A stretch of DNA of 64,000 nucleotides from assembly GCA_031288535.1 (NCBI GenBank), contig JAITRF010000034.1, forward strand, positions 1 to 64,000. Direction: 5' to 3'. The notes under the pieces are model-generated. The model saw only the letters and a list, made by a program, of their open reading frames with translations, had not been told where the DNA came from and searched no databases. Every line of letters begins with the position of its first letter. Within the stretch, counting starts at the first letter, position 1. A program made the position numbers and the translations under genes. Positions 48,213 through 57,243 of this stretch are shown piece by piece. The stretch is from Desulfovibrio sp. Its GTDB lineage: Bacteria > Desulfobacterota > Desulfovibrionia > Desulfovibrionales > Desulfovibrionaceae.

Positions 48213-49658
48213 TCAGGCGGGGCCTTTATGAAAATCCCGCCCGTATACATCGTCGAAACGGACGATGTCGTCCTCTCCGAGGTAGGAGCCGGTCTGAATT
48301 TCAATAAGCTCCAAAGGGATGCGTCCGGGGTTTTCCACTCTGTGGACAGCGCCCAAAGGGATGTAGACGGATTCGTCCTCCCTGACGATGCTCGTATCCC
48401 CGGCCAAGGTGACCCTGGCCGTGCCCCGCACCAGAATCCAGTGCTCGGATCGGTGGTGGTGCATCTGCTTGGAGAGTATCCCGCCAGGTTTCACCACAAT
48501 GAGCTTGACCTGAAAACGCTCGCCCGCGACCAGGTTTACAAATGAACCCCACGGCCTGAAGACGCGCAGATGATTGTCCGCTTCATACCGCCCGCGTTTC
48601 CTCAGTTCCTCAAGCACAAGACGCACGTCCTGGCTGCGCCCGCGCGGCATGACCAGCACGGCGTCGGAGGTTTCAACGACATCAATGCCGTCGATGCCCA
48701 AAACGGCCACAAGCCTGTGTTCGGCATGCACATAGCTGTTTTTCGCGTCCACCTGCACGATGTCCCCGCGCAGCACGTTGCCGGCAGCGTCCCTGGTCCC
48801 GGACTCATAAAAGGATTCCCAGGAACCCATGTCGCTCCAAGCCGCATCAAGGCGCGCCACGCAGGCCCTCTTCGTATGCTCCATCACCGCATAGTCCATG
48901 GAGATGCCGGGACAGGCGGCGAACTCCGCTTCGGGAAAGCGGATGAAATCCAGGTCCTTCATGCGGCCGTTCCATACCGAACGACATATTGCGCAGACCT
49001 CGGGGGCATGGTTCTCAAGTTCCTCCCAGAACACCGAGGCCCTGAACATGAACATGCCGCTGTTCCACAAACAGTTTCCATCCGCAAGCATGGTCCTTGC
49101 GCCCTCTTCGTCCGGCTTTTCCACAAACTTTCCGACCTCGAAGAGGCCGGGACAAATCTCCCGGCCTGTGCGGATATAGCCGAAGCCTGTCTCCGGCCTG
49201 CCCGGCTTCACGCCGAACACCGCTATCTTCCCCGCCTGCGCTCCGCGCGCGGCGAGACGCACGGCATCGGCAAAGGCTTCCACCGGCTCGATGACATGGT
49301 CCGAACTCAGGACCAGGATCAGGGGGTCATCGCGCTCCATAGAGGCGCACAGGGTTCCAAGGGCTATGGCCGGGGCGGTATTGCGCCCTGCTGGCTCCAG
49401 AAGTATGGAGGCCCTGTCCCCGCTTTCCGCCAGCAGCCCCAGCTCCTGCAAGGCGGTTGCGGCCAGGAAGCGGTGTCCCTCGTTGCAGATCGCTATGGGC
49501 GGCGCGCAATCCGGCAGGGAAAGAGCACGGGCGACCGTGCGGGTAAACAGGGTGTCTCCTCCCAGATCCATAAACTGTTTGGGATAAAATCCGCGCGACA
49601 GAGGCCAGAGACGGGTTCCGCTGCCGCCGGACAAGATGAGCGGGTAAATCTTTTCCAA
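48213..49658 (-). CDS. Mannose-1-phosphate guanylyltransferase/mannose-6-phosphate isomerase
   Basis: YPLILSGGSGTRLWPLSRGFYPKQF; C-terminal cupin RPWGSFVNLVAGERFQVKLIVVKPGGILSKQMHHHRSEHW. Confidence 0.95.
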   Translation of the reverse strand: MEKIYPLILSGGSGTRLWPLSRGFYPKQFMDLGGDTLFTRTVARALSLPDCAPPIAICNEGHRFLAATALQELGLLAESGDRASILLEPAGRNTAPAIALGTLCASMERDDPLILVLSSDHVIEPVEAFADAVRLAARGAQAGKIAVFGVKPGRPETGFGYIRTGREICPGLFEVGKFVEKPDEEGARTMLADGNCLWNSGMFMFRASVFWEELENHAPEVCAICRSVWNGRMKDLDFIRFPEAEFAACPGISMDYAVMEHTKRACVARLDAAWSDMGSWESFYESGTRDAAGNVLRGDIVQVDAKNSYVHAEHRLVAVLGIDGIDVVETSDAVLVMPRGRSQDVRLVLEELRKRGRYEADNHLRVFRPWGSFVNLVAGERFQVKLIVVKPGGILSKQMHHHRSEHWILVRGTARVTLAGDTSIVREDESVYIPLGAVHRVENPGRIPLELIEIQTGSYLGEDDIVRFDDVYGRDFHKGPA

Positions 49659-49675
49659 GACAGTTCTCCTCTTTG

Positions 49676-51040
49676 TCAGAGCTTCGCGCGCGCCCAGCGC
49701 GCGAGTTTGTCCGCCTCCCTGATCAGAGAGAGATGGTCAAGGGCGAGATAGGCGCCGTCCTTGTATAAAATCCGACCTTCGACCATGCACAGGCGCACCT
49801 CCTGTCCGCAGGCGGAGTACGCCGGAAGGGAGACGGGATTGTACACGGGCAGCAAATTCGGGGAAGTCAGGTCGAGGGCGATGAGGTCCGCCGGGCATCC
49901 GGGAACAAGCCTCCCCAGTTCCGGCCAACCCAGAGCCGAGGCCCCGCCCAGAGTGGCCATGTCCAGCACTTCCTGGGCCGTGCAGACCGTCGGGTCCTGA
50001 CTGTATACTTTGTGCAGCAGAGCGCAGGCGCGCATTTCCATAAAGAGATTGAGGCTGTTGTTGCTGGCCGCTCCGTCCGTGCCAAGGCCGGGCAGAATGC
50101 CGCGCCGCAGCATGGCCGGGACCGGCGCCACCCCGGAGGCCAGCTTCATGTTGCTGCCGGGATTGTGCGCCACCTTGGCCCCGGAAGCCGCGATCTCGTC
50201 CAGTTCCTCCTCGTTGAGCATGACACAGTGCGCGAAGGTGGTCGATGGACCGAGCAGCCCCAGTTCGCGGCAGTAGGCCAGAGGACGCAGGCCGTTTTCC
50301 TCAAGGCAGGCCCGCACTTCGCGCCCGGTCTCGCTCAGGTGGATGTGCAGGGGCAGACCCAGTTCCGCGGCCAGCTCGGCGCTGGCGCGCAAGACATCGG
50401 CTCCGGCGGTATAGACGGTGTGCGGCATCACAGCAACACGGAGCCTGCTGTGACCCTTATAACGCAAAACCTGGGCGCGCACCTTTTCATGCGCGGCTTC
50501 ATACCCCGGGGACGCCGGGGTGGGGAAGGAAAAAACGGCCTCGCCCAACAGGACGCGCAGCCCGGATTTGTCCGCAGCCGCAGCTACGCTGTCCTCAAAA
50601 AGGTACATGTCCGCAAAGGCCGTGCAGCCGAAACGGGTCATCTCCGCGCAACCGATCAGCGCGCCCATTTCGGTTATTTCCGCCGTAAGCCTTTGTTCAT
50701 TCGGGAAAATATACCTGGTCAGCCACTCTTCCAAAGGCATGTCGTCGGCCAAACCGCGGAAAAACGTCATGGGACAATGGGTATGGGCATTGATCAGCCC
50801 GGGCATGATCAAAGACCGCCCGAGATCCAGGCGCTCTCCGGGCCGCAGGTGAGCAAGCTCCTCCTGGCTTCCCAAGGCGGCAATCCTGCCGTCGTGCACG
50901 GCGATGGCGGCCTTTTCCAGAACCCGGCGCCCGCTGTCCTGAGTCAGAGCCAGATCCGCCGTGAGCAGCAGATCACAATCCGTTAGAGGCTGAGGGATGG
51001 GCACTGGTTTTGTCTCCGGTCGCTTTGGGCCTTGCGCCAT
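49676..51040 (-). CDS. Amidohydrolase, MTA/SAH deaminase-like
   Basis: MPGLINAHTHCPMTFFRGLADDMPLEEWLTRYIFPNE; HIHLSETGREV; LGTDGAASNN. Confidence 0.9.
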   Translation of the reverse strand: MAQGPKRPETKPVPIPQPLTDCDLLLTADLALTQDSGRRVLEKAAIAVHDGRIAALGSQEELAHLRPGERLDLGRSLIMPGLINAHTHCPMTFFRGLADDMPLEEWLTRYIFPNEQRLTAEITEMGALIGCAEMTRFGCTAFADMYLFEDSVAAAADKSGLRVLLGEAVFSFPTPASPGYEAAHEKVRAQVLRYKGHSRLRVAVMPHTVYTAGADVLRASAELAAELGLPLHIHLSETGREVRACLEENGLRPLAYCRELGLLGPSTTFAHCVMLNEEELDEIAASGAKVAHNPGSNMKLASGVAPVPAMLRRGILPGLGTDGAASNNSLNLFMEMRACALLHKVYSQDPTVCTAQEVLDMATLGGASALGWPELGRLVPGCPADLIALDLTSPNLLPVYNPVSLPAYSACGQEVRLCMVEGRILYKDGAYLALDHLSLIREADKLARWARAKL

Positions 51041-51113
51041 GTTTATATTATTCCCTACAATGTCCGCAAGGCCCGCCGACGCAAAAAAACGCGCCGTGCG
51101 CCTTGTTCCACGC

Positions 51114-51183
51114 GAAGCCTGCGGTTTCAGGCGAGGCTTCCGCATCGCCCGCGGGGCAGATGCGATAAGGCGCGTCTGCCCCG
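51114..51183. repeat. Multi-hairpin intergenic element (copy 2)
   Basis: GAAGCCTGCGGTTTCAGGCGAGGCTTCCGCATCGCCCGCGGGGCAGATGCGATAAGGCGCGTCTGCCCCG aligns with 19780-19848. Confidence 0.8.
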
Positions 51184-51329
51184 CGGCTTCAGTCCGGGCC
51201 TTGACGAGTGTGTTTTTTACCTTTATGCATAGCCATCCCCTGTACGGGCTGTGTAAACAGGGGAAATGGAGAAAAAATGGACGGTCCTTGGACGTTTCCG
51301 CTTTATAACAACAAAATCGATAATATTAA

Positions 51330-51361
51330 TGCGTTTGTCAATTAGTGCGTTTGTCAATTAA
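51330..51361. promoter_or_regulatory. Tandem 16-bp direct repeat upstream of the dsr operon, candidate operator
   Basis: TGCGTTTGTCAATTAG TGCGTTTGTCAATTAA (15/16 identical, 16 bp period). Confidence 0.55.
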
Positions 51362-51429
51362 CGCAATTTCCGGCATACAAGTCCCGGCTTTTATGATTAC
51401 GCAACAATATATCCGGATGTAAGCGATCC

Positions 51430-52113
51430 ATGAGTGTACGGGAATATTTTCACAGTCGCAGGGAAACAATAGTCCGCCTGTGGACGGAGGCAGTCTATAC
51501 CTTATATCCATTTGAAACTACTGGCTTTTTAAGAACAAGACAGGATCCTTTCGCCAATCCGGTCGCGGACATGACGCGGGAAGCCGGTTCAGTCATCTAC
51601 GACGCGGTCGCCGGTGCGGACATAAAAATCGAAGACATAAAAAACGCCCTGGATCGCTTTGTGAAATGGCGAGCCGCGCAGCAAGAAGCGCCAAGCCGGG
51701 GAATCGGCGTTTTGCTGTTGATGAAACCGATTCTGCGCGAAGAGGTCCTGCCGGGTCTGGCCGGGCAGGGAAACATCAAGGACTATCTCGACGCGGAATC
51801 CAGGCTGGATACCCTGGCGCTTCTGGCCTTCGACATGTATCTGGCGGCGCGTGAAAAACTGGCGCAGGCGCGCGTCAAGGAAATACGCCTGCGCTATGCC
51901 CAGCTTGAACGCTGGGCGCAAGGACGCCTGACCGGTTCCTGCGCAAAAGAGGCAAAGCAAGCGGAAAACCCGGAACGGGAAGAGTCCGGAAACCGTCCGC
52001 TCCACCCGCAACCGCTTTCCGCGCCGCCCGACGACGACGATGCGGGCAAGAAACGCGACCGCAAAGAACGAGGTAAAGAATGCTCTCATCATTGCTGCTG
52101 GTCCTCCTCATAG
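51430..52113 (+). CDS. RsbRD N-terminal domain-like protein preceding dsrM
   Basis: SVREYFHSRRETIVRLWTEAVYTLYPFETTGFLRTRQDPFANPVA; overlaps dsrM start by 34 bp. Confidence 0.8.
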   Translation: MSVREYFHSRRETIVRLWTEAVYTLYPFETTGFLRTRQDPFANPVADMTREAGSVIYDAVAGADIKIEDIKNALDRFVKWRAAQQEAPSRGIGVLLLMKPILREEVLPGLAGQGNIKDYLDAESRLDTLALLAFDMYLAAREKLAQARVKEIRLRYAQLERWAQGRLTGSCAKEAKQAENPEREESGNRPLHPQPLSAPPDDDDAGKKRDRKERGKECSHHCCWSSS

Positions 52114-53093
52114 GGGCCGCCGCCTGGGCCGGGGCACAGGCCGGGTTTTACCTGCTCCTCGGCGCGGTCCTGCCCTATTCGGCGGTTCTCGTCTTCATCG
52201 CCGGGCTGGTCCGGCGCATGATCTACTGGGCCGGATCGCCCGTTCCCTTCACTATTCCGGTAACCGGCGGACAGGAGGAATCACTCGGCTTCATAAGGCA
52301 GGCGAAAACCGACTGTCCGAGCGGCGCGTCCGGGGTATGGGCGCGCATGTTTTTTGAAGTCGCGTTCTTTCGTTCCCTTTTTCGGAACACCTCGGCCGAG
52401 ATACAGGAAGATTGCCTGCTGACAAAGGGACCGCGCTCCATCTACAGTTCCTCGAAATGGCTGTGGGCCTTCGCCCTGCTTTTCCACTACAGCATTTTGC
52501 TGGTTTTTCTGCGCCATTTTCGCTTTTTCATGGAACCGACGCCTTCTTGCATACGTTTTCTGGAATCCCTGGACGGCATCATGGAGTTGGGTTCGCCGCG
52601 CTTTTTCCTTAGTGCGGGACTCATGCTCGCGGCGCTCTTTTTTCTGCTCGGGAGACGATTTTTTAACGAAAGGCTGCGCTACATCTCCCTGCCCGGCGAC
52701 TATTTCCCCTTGCTCCTGCTAATCGGCATTGCCGGGACGGGCATCTGTCTGCGCTATTTCGACAAGGCGGACACGACCGCGATCAAGGTCTTCATTATGA
52801 GCCTCACGCATTTCGCGCCGGTTTCGCCGCAGGGACTCTCCCCTCTGTTCTTTACGCATCTTGCGCTTGTGTGCGCCCTGCTGCTCTACTTCCCCTTTTC
52901 CAAACTCACGCACATGGTCGGGATATTTTTCAGCCCCACGCGCAACGCGCCCAACAACTCGCGCCGAGTGCGGCGTGTAAACCCATGGAACCCGCCTGAT
53001 CAGTATTTCACTTACGCCGAGTACGAGGATCTTTACCGGGAAGCCATGGCCGAAGCCGGCCTGCCCCTGGAAAAGCAGCCCGACGGGACGTAA
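52080..53093 (+). CDS. dsrM: Sulfite-reduction-associated complex membrane protein DsrM
   Basis: NarI-like membrane cytochrome; gene order M-K-J-O-P. Confidence 0.93.
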   Translation: MLSSLLLVLLIGAAAWAGAQAGFYLLLGAVLPYSAVLVFIAGLVRRMIYWAGSPVPFTIPVTGGQEESLGFIRQAKTDCPSGASGVWARMFFEVAFFRSLFRNTSAEIQEDCLLTKGPRSIYSSSKWLWAFALLFHYSILLVFLRHFRFFMEPTPSCIRFLESLDGIMELGSPRFFLSAGLMLAALFFLLGRRFFNERLRYISLPGDYFPLLLLIGIAGTGICLRYFDKADTTAIKVFIMSLTHFAPVSPQGLSPLFFTHLALVCALLLYFPFSKLTHMVGIFFSPTRNAPNNSRRVRRVNPWNPPDQYFTYAEYEDLYREAMAEAGLPLEKQPDGT

Positions 53094-53105
53094 TTCTGTT
53101 CCAGT

Positions 53106-53146
53106 GGGATGTCACGCCTGATCTGTCGTAACAGGCGTGAGGACTG
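53106..53146 (+). repeat. Dispersed hairpin element (copy 2) between dsrM and dsrK
   Basis: GGGATGTCACGCCTGATCTGTCGTAACAGGCGTGAGGACTGC; stem TCACGCCTG/CAGGCGTGA. Confidence 0.75.
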
Positions 53147-53203
53147 CTTCGCGGATGTCCGAAAAATTACAGTGCGCATTTATCCGGGAAAGGAGACTTC
53201 AGC

Positions 53204-54841
53204 ATGGCAAAATTACCGCCGCCCCAAACCCTCATCGCCGACCGGCCGTCTTTTCCGGATCAGCCCTGGTTCGACACGAGGCCAAGCTTCGCTCCGGGGA
53301 ACTTTTGCTATCCCGCGAAAAAAGAAACCATGGAAACTCTGCACATGCCCAATCCCCACGAGTGGGATCCGGCGGCGGACGACTGGGGACTGCCGGACGA
53401 CTGGGAGCGCATTCTCTGTGACGCCTTTGCCGAAAGGCTTGAGAAACACCGCTCTCTCAAGCTGTTTATGGACATCTGCGTGCGCTGCGGGGCCTGCGCC
53501 GACAAATGTCACTTTTTCCTCGGCACCAACGACCCAAAGAACATGCCCGTCCTGCGGGCCGAGCTTCTGCGTTCGCTTTACCGCCGCAGCCACAGCCTGT
53601 CCGGCAGGGTGCTCGGCAAAGCGGCGGGGGCGCGTTCCTGGGACAAAGGCGTCGTCAAGGAGCTTTTCTATTACGCCTACCAGTGTACCGAATGCCGCCG
53701 CTGTTCCCTGTTCTGTCCCTACGGAGTGGACACGGCGGAAATCACCATGATCGTGCGTGAACTGCTGCACGAGGTTGGACTGGGCACACACTGGATCATG
53801 GATCCCGTCAAAAATTGCAGCTTCACCGGCAACCACCTGGGCATCCAACCCCATTCCTTTGTGGAAATAGTGGAAATGCTGGCCGACGACTGTGAAACTG
53901 TCACCGGCATCCGCCCCAAAACGCCCTTCAACAAAAAGAATGCCGAAATACTCTTCATCACCCCTTCCGGAGACGTGTTCGCTGACCCCGGAATCTACAC
54001 CTTCATGGGCTACCTGCTGCTCTTCCACGAGCTTGACCTTGACTACACCCTGTCCACCTACGCTTCGGAGGGGGGCAACTTCGGCTCCTTCGTCAGCTTC
54101 GACATGGCGAAAAAACTCAACGCCAAGATGTACGCCGAGGCGAAACGCCTGAACGTGAAATGGCTGCTGGGCGGAGAATGCGGGCACATGTGGCGGGTGG
54201 TCAACCAGTACATGGGCACTTACAACGGGCCGGCACCGGCCAACACGACGCCGCCGATCTCCCCCCTGACCGGGACTGTCTTCAAAAACGCGGCTTCTAC
54301 TCGAATGGTGCACATCGCCGAGTTCACCGCCGATCTCATCCACAACGACAAGCTCAACCTGGATCCAAGCCGCAACGACCACTTGATCTCCACCTTCCAT
54401 GATTCCTGCAATCCCGCGCGCAGTATGGGGCTTCTTGACGAACCGCGCTATGTGCTGAGGGCCGTCTGCAACAATTTCGTGGAAATGCCGGAGAACACCA
54501 TCCGCGAACGGACTTTCTGCTGCGGGGCGGGCTCCGGCCTGAACACGGAGGAAATCATGGAACTGCGCATGCGCGCGGGCATGCCCCGCGGCAACGCCCT
54601 GCGCTATGTGCAGCAAAAATTCGGCGTCAACCATCTGGCCTGCATCTGCGCCCTGGACCGCGCCACCCTGCCGCCGCTCGCGGACTACTGGGCGCCGGGG
54701 GTAACCGTAAGCGGCCTGCACGAACTGGTGGGCAACGCCCTGATCATGAAGGGCGAGGGCCGACGCACGATGGACCTGCGTCAGGAAGACCTGCCCGGCG
54801 TGGACGACGCCGAGCCCGAAGAGCCGGGGGAGGACGGATAA
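53204..54841 (+). CDS. dsrK: Sulfite-reduction-associated complex protein DsrK (HdrD-like)
   Basis: CVRCGACADKCHFFLGTNDPKNMPVLRAELLR; CTECRRCSLFCPYGVDTAEI; CCGAGSGLNTEE. Confidence 0.96.
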   Translation: MAKLPPPQTLIADRPSFPDQPWFDTRPSFAPGNFCYPAKKETMETLHMPNPHEWDPAADDWGLPDDWERILCDAFAERLEKHRSLKLFMDICVRCGACADKCHFFLGTNDPKNMPVLRAELLRSLYRRSHSLSGRVLGKAAGARSWDKGVVKELFYYAYQCTECRRCSLFCPYGVDTAEITMIVRELLHEVGLGTHWIMDPVKNCSFTGNHLGIQPHSFVEIVEMLADDCETVTGIRPKTPFNKKNAEILFITPSGDVFADPGIYTFMGYLLLFHELDLDYTLSTYASEGGNFGSFVSFDMAKKLNAKMYAEAKRLNVKWLLGGECGHMWRVVNQYMGTYNGPAPANTTPPISPLTGTVFKNAASTRMVHIAEFTADLIHNDKLNLDPSRNDHLISTFHDSCNPARSMGLLDEPRYVLRAVCNNFVEMPENTIRERTFCCGAGSGLNTEEIMELRMRAGMPRGNALRYVQQKFGVNHLACICALDRATLPPLADYWAPGVTVSGLHELVGNALIMKGEGRRTMDLRQEDLPGVDDAEPEEPGEDG

Positions 54842-55225
54842 ATGTACAACGCCAGACCGGTGCTTGCCGGGATAGCCATAGTCGCGGTCCTGTTCAGCGC
54901 CCCTTTCTGGGTGGGACGGCTGGGGCGAGATTACAAAGACGCCGGCATCGTGCCGCCGAAAGACGAAAAAAACTGTATCGAGGATACGGAGCTCATGCGC
55001 TCCAGGCACATGCAGCTGCTCAACGAGTGGAGAGACGAGGCCCTGCGCGGGGAAAACCGCTCCTACACCGCCGCAGACGGCAGAATCTGGACTGTAAGCC
55101 TGCAGAACACCTGCCTGAGCTGCCATGCCAACTACCGCGAATTCTGCGAGCGATGCCACGAGGCCAGCAGCGTCTATCCCTATTGCTGGACCTGCCATGT
55201 CATACCCGTGGAGATCAAAAAATGA
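54842..55225 (+). CDS. dsrJ: Triheme cytochrome c DsrJ
   Basis: CLSCH, CERCH, CWTCH heme motifs and N-terminal signal anchor. Confidence 0.95.
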   Translation: MYNARPVLAGIAIVAVLFSAPFWVGRLGRDYKDAGIVPPKDEKNCIEDTELMRSRHMQLLNEWRDEALRGENRSYTAADGRIWTVSLQNTCLSCHANYREFCERCHEASSVYPYCWTCHVIPVEIKK

Positions 55226-55995
55226 ACAGACGCGGCTTTATAAAAGCGGCCGGACTGTCGGCTTTCGCCCTGATCGGCGGCGCGGCCCCCTTTGACGAAG
55301 CTTTGGCCGGGATCGCCCCCGGACGGTACGGCAGGAACGAAAAAGCCTTGCGCGCGAAGCGCTGGGGCATGGTCGTCAAAACGCGCGAATTCAGAAGGCC
55401 GGAAGACTACGCCTTTCTTGCCGATGTCTGCCGCAAAGAGCACAACGTACCGCGCATAGACGGCCCCCAGAACGTCAAATGGCTGTGGCACGACACCTTC
55501 GCGCGCGTCTTTCCCGACGCCGTGAACGACTATCCGGACGAGAGGACTCGCTCTTCCGTCTTTCCCCTGCTGTGCAACCATTGTGACAACCCGCCCTGCG
55601 TGCGCGTCTGCCCGACCGGGGCCACCTACAAGACCGAAGACGGCATTGTGGCGATAGACTACCACCGTTGCATAGGCTGCCGCTTCTGCATGGCCGGCTG
55701 TCCTTACGGGGCGCGCTCTTTCAACTTCAAAGACCCCCGCCTGTTCCTGCCGGATCCGCCTCCGAACCCGGCTTTTCCGACGCGCATGATCGGGGTGGTG
55801 GAAAAGTGCAACTTCTGCGCGGAGCGTCTGGCCGTCGGCCGGATGCCGGCCTGCGTCGAGGCCTCGGACGGCCGCATCCTCTTCGGGGATCTGGAAGACC
55901 CGGAATCCGGGCCGCGCCGGGCGCTGGCCGCAAACTACAGCATACGCCGCAAGCCATCTCTCGGCACCCGGCCCGGCGTTTATTACATCATCTAG
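55222..55995 (+). CDS. dsrO: Periplasmic Fe-S protein DsrO
   Basis: MNRRGFIKAAGL leader; CDNPPCVRVCPTGATY, CIGCRFCMAGCPYGAR, CNFCAERL. Confidence 0.95.
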   Translation: MNRRGFIKAAGLSAFALIGGAAPFDEALAGIAPGRYGRNEKALRAKRWGMVVKTREFRRPEDYAFLADVCRKEHNVPRIDGPQNVKWLWHDTFARVFPDAVNDYPDERTRSSVFPLLCNHCDNPPCVRVCPTGATYKTEDGIVAIDYHRCIGCRFCMAGCPYGARSFNFKDPRLFLPDPPPNPAFPTRMIGVVEKCNFCAERLAVGRMPACVEASDGRILFGDLEDPESGPRRALAANYSIRRKPSLGTRPGVYYII

Positions 55996-56006
55996 GAGGC
56001 CGGACC

Positions 56007-57170
56007 ATGCTCGAAAAACTGCTTTCCGGTCCGAAGACCTACTATCTGTGGCTTCTCTTTCTGCTCTGCCTCATCGCCGGCAGCGGCCTGGTCTACCTGC
56101 AACAGCTACGGGAAGGGCTTTCCCTCACCGGCATGAGCCGGGACGTATCCTGGGGCCTGTATATCTCGCAGTTCACCTATTTTGTCGGGGTCGCGGCATC
56201 GGCGGTCATGCTGGTGCTGCCGACCTATTTCCACCACTACAAAAAATTCAGGCGCATGATCATTTTCGGCGAATTCATGGCCGTGGCGGCGGTGGTCATG
56301 TGCGCCCTGTTCATCGTGGTGGATTTGGGGCAGCCGCAACGCATGCTGAACGTCATGCTCCACCCCGCGCCGTCTTCAGTCATGTTCTATGACATGCTGG
56401 TGCTCACCGGCTATCTCGCGCTAAACGTCGTCATCGGCTGGACGACACTGGAAGCCGAACGCCTGGAAACTGAACCCCCGAGATGGATAAAGCCGCTTGT
56501 CTATCTTTCCATACTCTGGGCCTTTTCCATCCATACCGTCACGGCCTTCCTCTATGCCGGCATTCCCGGCCGCCATTACTGGCTTACCGCCATCATGGCC
56601 GCCCGCTTCCTCTCTTCGGCCTTCTGCTCCGGCCCGGCGCTGCTGCTCTTGCTGCTCTTCCTCGTGCGGCGTCTGACAGGCTTCGATCCCGGCCGGGAAG
56701 CCGTAAAAACCCTGACCACCATCATTGTCTATGCCATGTGCGTCAATGTCTTCTTCTACCTGCTGGAGTTGTTCACCGCCTTCTACAGCGGCATCCCCGG
56801 ACACAGCGAACCCATAGCCTTACTCTTTGCCGGGCACGGGGGGCATTGGGTAAGCCGCTGGATGTGGGCCGCGGCGGCTATGGCCCTGCTGTCCCTGGCG
56901 CTTCTGCTCCCTCCTTCCCTGCGGGAGCATCGGGCGATTTTGCCCGCGGCGCTTGCCCTGCTGGTGGCCGCCACCTGGATCGACAAGGGATTAGGGCTTT
57001 TGATCGGCGGCTTCACGCCCAATATGTTCGAGGAGATCACCTTGTATACGCCGACAGGCAGTGAAATAACCATCGCGCTCGGCGTGTGCGCCGTCGGCGC
57101 TCTGGTGCTGTCACTGCTGTGGAAGATGGCCTTGGGAGTAAAAAAAGAAAGCAGGGATTTTGCCGGCTAG
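56007..57170 (+). CDS. dsrP: Membrane quinol-interacting protein DsrP (NrfD-like)
   Basis: NrfD family multi-TM protein at the end of dsrMKJO. Confidence 0.95.
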   Translation: MLEKLLSGPKTYYLWLLFLLCLIAGSGLVYLQQLREGLSLTGMSRDVSWGLYISQFTYFVGVAASAVMLVLPTYFHHYKKFRRMIIFGEFMAVAAVVMCALFIVVDLGQPQRMLNVMLHPAPSSVMFYDMLVLTGYLALNVVIGWTTLEAERLETEPPRWIKPLVYLSILWAFSIHTVTAFLYAGIPGRHYWLTAIMAARFLSSAFCSGPALLLLLLFLVRRLTGFDPGREAVKTLTTIIVYAMCVNVFFYLLELFTAFYSGIPGHSEPIALLFAGHGGHWVSRWMWAAAAMALLSLALLLPPSLREHRAILPAALALLVAATWIDKGLGLLIGGFTPNMFEEITLYTPTGSEITIALGVCAVGALVLSLLWKMALGVKKESRDFAG

Positions 57171-57243
57171 AGCAATTTCACTTTGAAATCGCTCTGGCTG
57201 CCGCGCGAGCGGACGCCCGCCGCGAAGGCGCAAGCGCAAAATG

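Noticed and set aside
53213-55198. 661-aa antisense ORF
   Set aside because: Fully antisense to dsrK/dsrJ, which have clear Fe-S and heme motifs; long antisense ORFs are expected in GC-rich coding DNA.
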